Shown here: positions 1-5,334 of the stretch, piece after piece
How the letters are laid out: each line of letters starts with the position of its first letter
How positions within the stretch are numbered: the stretch's first letter is position 1
From: Lachnospiraceae bacterium
Lineage (GTDB): Bacteria; Bacillota; Clostridia; Lachnospirales; Lachnospiraceae
Reading direction: 5' to 3'
Length of the DNA stretch: 6,338 nt
Assembly (NCBI GenBank): GCA_900763175.1
Contig: CAAFJI010000250.1
Location: 1 to 6,338 of the forward strand
Program-made: the position numbers and the translations under genes
The notes under the pieces: generated by a model
Told to the model about the DNA's origin: nothing
Database searches by the model: none
Seen by the model: the letters and a program-made list of their open reading frames with translations, nothing else

Positions 1-25
1 AACCCATTACCGAAACACTTCCAGA

Positions 26-59
26 AAAAAGGTCCCATTCCGAAGAACAGGACCTTTTT
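26..59 (-). terminator. Intrinsic terminator after the MMPL permease gene (bidirectional)
   Basis: A perfect 10-bp inverted repeat pairs AAAAAGGTCC (26-35) with GGACCTTTTT (50-59) around a 14-nt loop. It lies about 30 bp beyond the stop codon of the permease. The A-run on one side and the T-run on the other mean it can end transcription from either direction, so it could also serve a gene to the left of the window. Bases 1-25 hold nothing that can be assigned. Confidence 0.88.
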
Positions 60-88
60 ACTGCTTAATTTCAGTTTTCTACAGCCGT

Positions 89-2176
89 TTATTTACTCTT
101 TGCCGCCTTCTTGTCTCCAAGAAATCCAATGGAGGTTACGCAAATCAGCTTGTCAAAGATCATAAACATGGCTGGCAATATGAACAATACCACTACCATA
201 CTGATGATCGCACCACGGGCCAGCAAGGTACAAATAGAACCGATCATCTCAACCTGTGAATAGCAGGAAACACCGAAGGTTGCGGCGAAGAAGCTAAGGC
301 CACTGCTGACGATAGACGGCATACTTGTCTTATGTGCAATGCTGATAGCTTCCATTTTATTCTTACCATGCTGACGTTCTCTCTGATAACGAGTGGTCAT
401 CAGGATCGCATAGTCAACAGTTGCACCTAACTGGATAGCTCCAATAACGATACTTGCAACGAACGGAAGGCTGATTCCCTGATAATACGGAATGGCCATA
501 TTGACAAAAATTGCAAACTCAATAACTGCTACCAGGATAATCGGCAGGGAAATTGATTTGAAAATGATCAGGATGATCAGGAAGATTGCACCGATGGAAA
601 TCACATTTACACGTACCAGATCGGCATCTGTGGTATCCTGAAGGTCTTTCATAAGAGGTGCTTCTCCGATTACCATCGCAGTATCGTCATACGTTTTAAC
701 AATCTCATCAATAGCTTTAATTTGGGCGTTTACCTCATCTGTTGCAGAGCCATACTCAGAGCATACAAACGCTAGCTCATACTCATCCCCCTTGAAGATC
801 TTCTTAATATCATCAGGGATCATGGAATCCGGAATTGTAGGTCCGATAAGGGAATTCATGCTGATACTCCACTTAACACCATCCACATCATCAATCTCAT
901 TTAGCATCTTCTGCTTATCTTTGGAATCCATGTTCTTGTCCATCATAACCATATGAATATTGCTCATGTCAAATACATCTTTCAGCTTGTCATTGGCAAC
1001 ATTACTATCCAGGGTAGATGGCAGTGACTCTGCAATGTTGTAGTAAATCTGTGTATGGTTGTTTCCGTAAACAGCCGGAAAAAGAAGTACCAGGAAAATT
1101 ACGATCCATAGCTTATGGTGCCTGGTAATAAATGCAGAAGGTTTATCCATCCTGCTAAAAAGAAGCTTATGCTGTGTTTTCTCGATAGGCTTGTCGAAAA
1201 ACAGAACCAGCGCAGGAAGAACAGTTACGCAGCAGACAACTCCAATGATAACACCTTTCGCCATAACAATACCCAGGTCACGGCCAAGTGCAAAAGTCAT
1301 GACACAAAGTGCCAGGAATCCGGCAACTGTAGTAACGGAGCTTCCGGCTACAGATTTAAAGGTATTGGCAATGGCATGACCCATGGCACGATCCTTCTCT
1401 CCCGGGAATCGTTTCTTGTTCTCCTCATAGCTGTTCAAAAGGAAAATGGAATAATCCATGGTAACGCCCAGCTGAAGTACAGCTGTCAGTGCCTGTGTAA
1501 TGTAGGAAGTCTCACCAAAAATGATGTTGCTTCCAAGGTTATAAAGAATTGCCAGTCCGATACTGAACAGGAACAAAAACGGAACTACGAAGGATCCGGA
1601 TGTAAGCTCCAGAACAATAAGGCTGAGAATTGCAGCAATTACAACGTAAATCGGCAGTTCCTGCATAGCAATGTTCTTGATATCCGTAACAACGCCAGTC
1701 ATACCACTGATGAAGCACTGCTCATTGGCAATCTTACGAAGCTCTGTGATTGCATCCATAGAGTCATCAGAGGATGTGGTATTATCAAAAAGTACCAGCA
1801 TCATCGTGGCATCACCTTTGAAAAAGGCTTCTCTTAATTTCTTCGGGATCATCTCCACAGGAAGACTAATATCTGCCACATCGTCATACCATAGAACATC
1901 CTTTACATGCTCTACCTGACTGAACTCCTCTTCCAGCTTCTGGACATCCTTCATCTCCATATTCTCCACGACGACCATGGAAAAGGCACCCATTCCAAAC
2001 TCATCTACCATAATATCCTGACCCTTCACTGTTTCAAGAGTCTCTGGCAGATAGCTTAACAAATCATAATTAACTCTCGTCTCTGCAATTCCGATTACAG
2101 ACGGGATTACCAGCAAAAGTCCAACGAGCAGAACCAGGACCTTATGCTTGGCTATCCATTTTCCTACTTTGACCAT
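89..2176 (-). CDS. MMPL/RND-superfamily efflux permease (YdfJ-like)
   Basis: This is an integral membrane export permease, presumably driven by the proton gradient; its substrate cannot be told from sequence. The protein has two homologous halves. Each half has one transmembrane helix, an extracytoplasmic loop of about 140-150 residues, and a bundle of five helices. Counting from the upstream ATG at 2194, helices lie near residues 17-36, 181-200, 202-222, 230-255, 285-303 and 309-333, and again near 361-378, 528-546, 548-570, 575-600, 625-642 and 655-680. Each half carries the Asp-Tyr pair typical of MMPL proton relays (GVTMDY, D247-Y248; GATVDY, D594-Y595), showing an internal duplication. 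The start is placed at 2176, giving 695 residues, because AAGGAG (2191-2186) lies 9 nt upstream of that ATG. The ATG at 2194 (701 residues) has no such site. The length suits Gram-positive MMPL proteins, and no outer-membrane or adaptor partner is present. It has its own promoter and terminator, so it is probably monocistronic. The family call is firm. Confidence 0.9.
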   Translation of the reverse strand: MVKVGKWIAKHKVLVLLVGLLLVIPSVIGIAETRVNYDLLSYLPETLETVKGQDIMVDEFGMGAFSMVVVENMEMKDVQKLEEEFSQVEHVKDVLWYDDVADISLPVEMIPKKLREAFFKGDATMMLVLFDNTTSSDDSMDAITELRKIANEQCFISGMTGVVTDIKNIAMQELPIYVVIAAILSLIVLELTSGSFVVPFLFLFSIGLAILYNLGSNIIFGETSYITQALTAVLQLGVTMDYSIFLLNSYEENKKRFPGEKDRAMGHAIANTFKSVAGSSVTTVAGFLALCVMTFALGRDLGIVMAKGVIIGVVCCVTVLPALVLFFDKPIEKTQHKLLFSRMDKPSAFITRHHKLWIVIFLVLLFPAVYGNNHTQIYYNIAESLPSTLDSNVANDKLKDVFDMSNIHMVMMDKNMDSKDKQKMLNEIDDVDGVKWSISMNSLIGPTIPDSMIPDDIKKIFKGDEYELAFVCSEYGSATDEVNAQIKAIDEIVKTYDDTAMVIGEAPLMKDLQDTTDADLVRVNVISIGAIFLIILIIFKSISLPIILVAVIEFAIFVNMAIPYYQGISLPFVASIVIGAIQLGATVDYAILMTTRYQRERQHGKNKMEAISIAHKTSMPSIVSSGLSFFAATFGVSCYSQVEMIGSICTLLARGAIISMVVVLFILPAMFMIFDKLICVTSIGFLGDKKAAKSK

Positions 2177-2185
2177 TGATGTCAT

Positions 2186-2191
2186 CTCCTT
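2186..2191 (-). promoter_or_regulatory. Ribosome binding site deciding the permease start
   Basis: AAGGAG on the minus strand sits 9 nt before the ATG at 2176. It lies inside the first codons of the longer reading frame that begins at 2194, which favours the shorter protein. Confidence 0.7.
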
Positions 2192-2194
2192 CAT

Positions 2195-2236
2195 TTATTT
2201 GCCAGTGGACAACGCTCCATATGCCTCTGCGCTCAT
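2195..2236 (-). CDS. Possible 13-codon leader ORF upstream of the permease
   Basis: An ATG at 2236 opens a 13-codon frame (MSAEAYGALSTGK) that ends in TAA at 2197-2195, directly abutting the ATG at 2194. AAAGGA (2250-2245) lies 8 nt upstream, at normal Shine-Dalgarno spacing, and the ORF lies within the predicted 5' leader of the permease mRNA. It could be a translated leader peptide coupled to the permease, a remnant of a deleted upstream gene, or chance. The peptide has no run of one amino acid of the kind used in attenuation. I do not recognise it, and a function is not claimed. Confidence 0.25.
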   Translation of the reverse strand: MSAEAYGALSTGK

Positions 2237-2261
2237 CCCTGGTTTCCTTTACTCGTAGTAT

Positions 2262-2289
2262 AGTATAAACTAAAATGACCAATAGTCAA
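2262..2289 (-). promoter_or_regulatory. Sigma-70-type promoter of the MMPL permease gene
   Basis: On the minus strand, TTGACT (2289-2284) and TATACT (2267-2262) are separated by 16 bp, matching 5 of 6 consensus bases in each box. Transcription would begin near 2255, leaving a leader of about 80 nt before the 2176 start. AT-rich DNA lies upstream. The -35 box falls inside an operator-like repeat, so repression by steric block is plausible. Confidence 0.65.
2272..2288. repeat. Operator-like repeat, promoter-proximal copy
   Basis: AAAATGACCAATAGTCA overlaps the -35 box of the permease promoter. Its core TGACCAATAGTCA is an imperfect palindrome (TGAC-N5-GTCA), the type of site bound by dimeric repressors such as TetR-family proteins. 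A second copy, differing at 2 of 17 bases, begins 32 bp away at 2304. Which regulator binds it is unknown, and no regulator gene is in the window. Confidence 0.5.
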
Positions 2290-2301
2290 TATTTTTTCGG
2301 T

Positions 2302-2326
2302 AAAAAATGAAAAATAGTCATTTTTC
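2302..2326 (-). terminator. AT-rich intrinsic terminator after feoAB (weak)
   Basis: Directly after the feoAB stop, the minus strand reads GAAAAAT-GACT-ATTTTTC, a perfect 7-bp stem with a 4-nt loop, followed by ATTTTTT. The T-run fits an intrinsic terminator, but the stem has only one G-C pair, so termination may be leaky and some feoAB transcripts may continue into the permease gene. Confidence 0.4.
2304..2320. repeat. Operator-like repeat, distal copy
   Basis: AAAATGAAAAATAGTCA matches the copy at 2272-2288 at 15 of 17 bases, in the same orientation. The 32-bp offset is about three helical turns, placing both sites on one face of the DNA. The copy is less palindromic than its partner and overlaps the hairpin at the end of feoAB, so part of the match may reflect simple AT-rich sequence. 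Confidence 0.4.
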
Positions 2327-4672
2327 TCAAAAACCGATTAAAACGCCGATTATTTTTACCAAAAATGCCGCAAGCCATGCGATTACACACTGTCCGATCA
2401 CAACTCCTGCCGCCCATTTTCCTCCCAGCTCACGTTTTACAGAAGCGATAGCTGCCACGCATGGTGTATACAGGAGACAGAAGGTAAGAAGGCTTACTGC
2501 TGCCAGAGGAGTCAGTACCTCCAGAAGAGCTGCCGTACTTCCAAAAAGAACAGACAGTGTGGAAACAACACTTTCCTTTGCCATAAAGCCGGTTACAAGA
2601 GCTGTGGAAAATCTCCAGTCTCCAAAGCCCAGGGGCTGAAATACAGGTGCTACGATTCCTGCCACCACTGCCAGGATACTATCCTGGGAATCGGTCACAA
2701 TGTTCAGGTGAAGATCAAAGGTCTGCAAAAACCAGATTACAATGGTTGCCACGAAGATAACGGTGAAAGCTCTCTGAAGGAAATCCTTTGCCTTTTCCCA
2801 CAAAAGCTGGCCTACATTTTTTGCTCCTGGAAGACGGTAGTTGGGTAGCTCCATGACAAAGGGCACGGCCTCCCCCTTAAACATGGTCTTTCCGAAAAGC
2901 AGGGCCATCAAAATCCCCATGATAATTCCGCCAAAATATAGTGCGATCATCACCAGCGCCCCATATTTCGGGAAAAAGGCAGCGGTAAAGAACGCATAAA
3001 TCGGAAGCTTAGCCGAACAGCTCATAAATGGTGTCAAAAGGATGGTCATCTTCCTGTCACGCTCCGAAGGGAGGGTTCTGCTTGCCATAACACCTGGTAC
3101 CGTACAGCCAAATCCAACCAGCATCGGCACAATGCTTCGTCCGGAAAGTCCGATCTTACGAAGGAGCTTGTCCATCACAAAAGCGACTCTGGCCATATAG
3201 CCGCTGTCCTCCAAAAGAGACAAAAAGAAAAACAGGGTTACGATAACCGGCAAAAAGCTAAGCACACTTCCCACACCGTTAAATACACCGTCAATCACAA
3301 GGGAATGGAGCACTTCATTTACATTCCAGGCAGTCATTCCTTTATCTACTACATTTGCCAGCCATTCGATTCCCATTTCAAGAAGATTGGAAAGTCCCTG
3401 GCCAATCACTCCGAAGGTCAGCCAGAACACCAGGCCCATAATTCCTGCGAAACAGGGAATGGCCGTGTACTTTCCGGTAAGGATCCGGTCCATTTTCTGG
3501 CTCCGCAGATGTTCCCTGCTTTCGTGAGGCTTGATTACCGTTTCCTCACAGACCTTTTCAATAAAATCAAAACGCATATGTGCCATGGCAGCTGCTCTGT
3601 CCAGGCCTCTCTCGTTTTCCATCTGCTTCACGATATGCTCCAGGGTTTCCTTCTCATTCTGGTCCAGGCCCAGCTTCTCCAGGATCAGCTCATCCCCTTC
3701 TGCAAGCTTGCTGGCAGCAAACCGCACCGGAATGTCGGCTTTTTGGGCATGATCCTCAATAAGATGCATGATTCCATGAAGGCATCTGTGCACGGCTCCT
3801 CCATCCTCGTTGGCATCGCAGAAATCCAGCCGTTCAGGATGCTCCTGATATTTGGCTACATGAATGGCATGGGCGACCAGCTCATCAATGCCCTCGTTTT
3901 TCGCAGCCGAAATAGGTACTACCGGAATTCCCAGGAGCTCCTCCATCTGGTTTACCAGCACAGAGCCGCCGTTTTCCCGCACCTCGTCCATCATGTTAAG
4001 AGCCAGGACCATCGGCACATCCAGTTCCATCAGCTGCATGGTCAGGTAAAGATTTCGCTCGATATTGGTGGCATCTACAATGTTAATGATTCCTTTTGGA
4101 TGCTGCTCCAGAATAAAATTTCTGGTTACGATTTCCTCGCTGGAATATGGTGACATGGAATAAATGCCGGGAAGATCTGTTACAAGCGTATTCTTCTTCC
4201 CACGGATGGAGCCGTCTTTGCGGTCTACCGTAACTCCTGGGAAGTTTCCAACATGCTGGTTGGAGCCGGTAAGCTGATTAAATAATGTGGTTTTGCCGCA
4301 GTTCTGGTTTCCAGCCAGGGCAAATGTCAGAATTTCTCCCTCCGGGAGGGGATGTTCATCTGCTTTCTCATGATATTTGCCGCCTTCTCCAAATCCAGGA
4401 TGTGGAATGGCTTTTGCATGGCCATCCTTTTCCTTCACCTTGGCATTCCGAACGTTTTCGATTTCAATTTTCGCTGCATCTGCAAGACGCAGGGTAAGCT
4501 CATAGCTGTGAACCCGCACCTCCACAGGGTCACCCATAGGTGCATACTTCACCATAGTCACATCTGCCATGGGAATCAGTCCCATATCCAGAAAATGCTG
4601 CCGCAATGCTCCCTCTCCGCCGACTGTCTTGACAGTGGCTGTTTTCCCGATGGGGAGATCTTTTAATGTCAT
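2327..4672 (-). CDS. feoB: Fused FeoA-FeoB ferrous iron transporter
   Basis: This protein imports Fe2+ across the cytoplasmic membrane. Residues 1-74 form a FeoA-type SH3-like domain (starts MTLKDLPIG; contains FLDMGLIP). A linker of about 40 residues with several histidines follows. The FeoB G-domain then shows G1 GNQNCGKT (121-128), G2 threonine T148 in PGVTV, G3 DLPG (166-169), G4 NMMD (226-229) and G5 SAA (255-257). The helical cytosolic region runs to about 400. The membrane part carries the first Gate region (about 470-590, with GCTVPG at 522-527 and a cysteine in MSCSAKLP at 552), then a second Gate/C-terminal region with YTPCVA (735-740). All nucleotide-binding motifs are intact and the length (781) fits a full FeoB plus one FeoA domain, so it should be functional. 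GAGGA (4685-4681) lies 8 nt before the ATG. No separate feoA or feoC is seen. Regulation appears iron-dependent through a Fur-like box in the leader. Confidence 0.97.
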   Translation of the reverse strand: MTLKDLPIGKTATVKTVGGEGALRQHFLDMGLIPMADVTMVKYAPMGDPVEVRVHSYELTLRLADAAKIEIENVRNAKVKEKDGHAKAIPHPGFGEGGKYHEKADEHPLPEGEILTFALAGNQNCGKTTLFNQLTGSNQHVGNFPGVTVDRKDGSIRGKKNTLVTDLPGIYSMSPYSSEEIVTRNFILEQHPKGIINIVDATNIERNLYLTMQLMELDVPMVLALNMMDEVRENGGSVLVNQMEELLGIPVVPISAAKNEGIDELVAHAIHVAKYQEHPERLDFCDANEDGGAVHRCLHGIMHLIEDHAQKADIPVRFAASKLAEGDELILEKLGLDQNEKETLEHIVKQMENERGLDRAAAMAHMRFDFIEKVCEETVIKPHESREHLRSQKMDRILTGKYTAIPCFAGIMGLVFWLTFGVIGQGLSNLLEMGIEWLANVVDKGMTAWNVNEVLHSLVIDGVFNGVGSVLSFLPVIVTLFFFLSLLEDSGYMARVAFVMDKLLRKIGLSGRSIVPMLVGFGCTVPGVMASRTLPSERDRKMTILLTPFMSCSAKLPIYAFFTAAFFPKYGALVMIALYFGGIIMGILMALLFGKTMFKGEAVPFVMELPNYRLPGAKNVGQLLWEKAKDFLQRAFTVIFVATIVIWFLQTFDLHLNIVTDSQDSILAVVAGIVAPVFQPLGFGDWRFSTALVTGFMAKESVVSTLSVLFGSTAALLEVLTPLAAVSLLTFCLLYTPCVAAIASVKRELGGKWAAGVVIGQCVIAWLAAFLVKIIGVLIGF

Positions 4673-4720
4673 ACCTGTTTTCCTCTTTTCCCATATGTAC
4701 TGTTTTTTAGGCTTTTTTAA

Positions 4721-4744
4721 TGAGAATTTTTATCATTAGTCTCA
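4721..4744. promoter_or_regulatory. Fur-box-like operator for feoAB
   Basis: TGAGAATTTTTATCA (4721-4735) matches the 7-1-7 Fur consensus TGATAATNATTATCA at 12 of 14 defined positions. A weaker overlapping match (10 of 14) lies at 4730-4744, and the whole stretch is bounded by the inverted repeat TGAGA...TCTCA. It falls just downstream of the predicted feoAB start point, where a bound repressor would block transcription. This suits iron-repressed uptake. Other Fur-family proteins cannot be excluded by sequence. Confidence 0.6.
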
Positions 4745-4752
4745 TGATGGTT

Positions 4753-4781
4753 AGTTTATGCTAATATTTTTCAGTTGTCAA
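4753..4781 (-). promoter_or_regulatory. Sigma-70-type promoter of feoAB
   Basis: On the minus strand, a perfect TTGACA (4781-4776) is followed after 17 bp by TAAACT (4758-4753), a 4 of 6 match to TATAAT. Transcription would start near 4746, giving a leader of about 75 nt that contains the Fur-like box and the GAGGA ribosome binding site. Confidence 0.6.
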
Positions 4782-4806
4782 TATTATTGAGAAAAATTAT
4801 TGACAA
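4775..4806. repeat. 9-bp inverted repeat linking two divergent -35 boxes
   Basis: TTGTCAATA (4775-4783) and TATTGACAA (4798-4806) are perfect inverted copies separated by 14 bp. Each arm contains the -35 hexamer of one of the two divergent promoters. The identity extends three bases past the hexamers, so it may be more than facing promoter boxes and could bind a dimeric regulator; coincidence in AT-rich DNA remains possible. Confidence 0.4.
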
Positions 4807-4827
4807 ACTCATTTTTTCTGTTAGAGT
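4800..4827 (+). promoter_or_regulatory. Sigma-70-type promoter of the former riboswitch-mntP unit
   Basis: A perfect TTGACA (4800-4805) is followed after 16 bp by TAGAGT (4822-4827), 4 of 6 against TATAAT. Transcription would begin near 4834, right where the riboswitch-like sequence starts. It may still fire, but downstream there is only a pseudogene. Confidence 0.5.
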
Positions 4828-4830
4828 AGC

Positions 4831-4861
4831 CACTACAAGGTTTCCCCGTGAGGGAGTAGCT
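4831..4861 (+). ncRNA. 5' fragment of a yybP-ykoY (Mn2+-sensing) riboswitch, probable
   Basis: The stretch AGGGAGTAGCTGG (4851-4863) resembles the most conserved 5' segment of yybP-ykoY aptamers (GGGGAGUAGC). It lies immediately downstream of a good promoter and upstream of an mntP remnant, and mntP is a known target of this riboswitch class. The rest of the aptamer is absent: within a few bases the sequence passes into mntP coding homology. I infer that a deletion removed the 3' part of the aptamer together with the 5' half of mntP. Support comes from one short motif plus context, so this is tentative. Confidence 0.4.
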
Positions 4862-5124
4862 GGAATCCGAAGCACAGGGGAAGATGAAGAGGTTCCAGGC
4901 GTAGGGAAAAAAGCCCTTCTCATTCAGGGTATTGCCACATCTATCAATGCTCTATCTGCAGGCTTCACCATTGCAGACTACGACTAACTTATGGCTCTTG
5001 TCTGTTCCCTGATCGTGGCAGCTATGATCTTCATTATCTCCATGACAGGATTCACCTTGGAAAACGTGTGGGACCAGTCTTTCCAACAAGGCGGATATCC
5101 TGGGCGGTGTTATCCTCATTGCCA
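4862..5124 (+). pseudogene. mntP: mntP remnant (manganese efflux pump), 3' half only
   Basis: Translation gives GIRSTGEDEEVPGVGKKALL followed by IQGIATSINALSAGFTIADY. This closely resembles the middle of clostridial MntP (DUF204) proteins, small membrane pumps that export Mn2+. The reading frame then meets TAA (4985-4987) but resumes in the same frame with LMALVCSLIVAAMIFIISMTG. Near 5055-5070 it shifts, and the new frame reads GTSLSNKADILGGVILIA until it hits the mobile element at 5125. The N-terminal half, with the first conserved membrane helices, is missing, and the usual IATSIDAL is IATSINAL, losing an acidic residue conserved in the family. With a 5' deletion, a stop, a frameshift and a 3' truncation it cannot make a pump. 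The open frame starting at ATG 4775 only joins promoter and aptamer DNA to this remnant and is not a gene. Confidence 0.85.
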
Positions 5125-5130
5125 TGTTGA

Positions 5131-5174
5131 TTTACACTTAAAACTGATCCAAATTTAACGCTTAAAACTGACCC
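5131..5174 (+). repeat. Left-end tandem repeats L1 and L2 of the IS21-like element
   Basis: L1 is TTTACACTTAAAACTGATCC (5131-5150). L2, ending at 5174, contains ACGCTTAAAACTGACCC. They lie 24 bp apart in the same orientation and share CTTAAAACTGA. They match the inverted copies near the right end, so they probably are transposase binding sites. Confidence 0.65.
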
Positions 5175-5214
5175 ATGGTATAAATTGGCCTTATGGCCTT
5201 GGCTACTGCTAATT

Positions 5215-5285
5215 ATTTCCTAAAGTGGCTGTCCAGGCTGATTCCTATCAAACGAAGTGATGCCTTGACAGCCACTTTTGGAAAT
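5215..5285. repeat. Long hairpin inside the IS21-like element
   Basis: Two 24-nt arms (5215-5238 and 5262-5285) pair at 22 of 24 positions around a 23-nt loop; the core of the left arm is AAAGTGGCTGTC. Such a strong stem could block transcription entering the element, shield a transposase start in the parent IS, or help the short element fold as MITEs do. The short T-run (TTTT) on its right side makes terminator activity possible but weak. Confidence 0.7.
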
Positions 5286-5291
5286 GATAGT

Positions 5292-5334
5292 GGGTCAATA
5301 TTCAGTGTAAAAGTGTGTCAAAAGAGAGCGTAAA
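5292..5334 (-). repeat. Right-end tandem repeats R2 and R1 of the IS21-like element
   Basis: Read on the minus strand, R1 (5334-5315) is TTTACGCTCTCTTTTGACAC and R2 (5311-5292) is TTTACACTGAATATTGACCC, 23 bp apart. Both follow the TTTACRCT-N6-TGA pattern of the left-end repeats in inverted orientation, giving four copies in all. Confidence 0.6.

Noticed and set aside
1115..1837. 240-codon plus-strand open frame antisense to the permease
   Set aside because: It is opposite a well-supported membrane protein gene, and its composition (rich in Asn, Cys, Lys, Ser) does not look like a real protein.
3305..4153. 282-codon plus-strand open frame antisense to feoAB
   Set aside because: It lies wholly inside the clearly coding feoAB G-domain and gate region, has no recognisable domain and no ribosome binding site I could see; it is a shadow frame.
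4673..4720. Riboswitch in the feoAB leader
   Set aside because: The leader is short and AT-rich with no aptamer-like conserved core; promoter and Fur-like box explain it.
4775..4987. 70-codon plus-strand open frame starting at ATG 4775
   Set aside because: Its first third is promoter and riboswitch-like DNA (it begins upstream of the predicted transcription start) and the rest is decayed mntP, so it is not a gene of its own.
5131..5334. Spaced repeats as a CRISPR array
   Set aside because: There are only two copies on each side, inverted between ends, with spacers of a few bases; this fits transposon end repeats.
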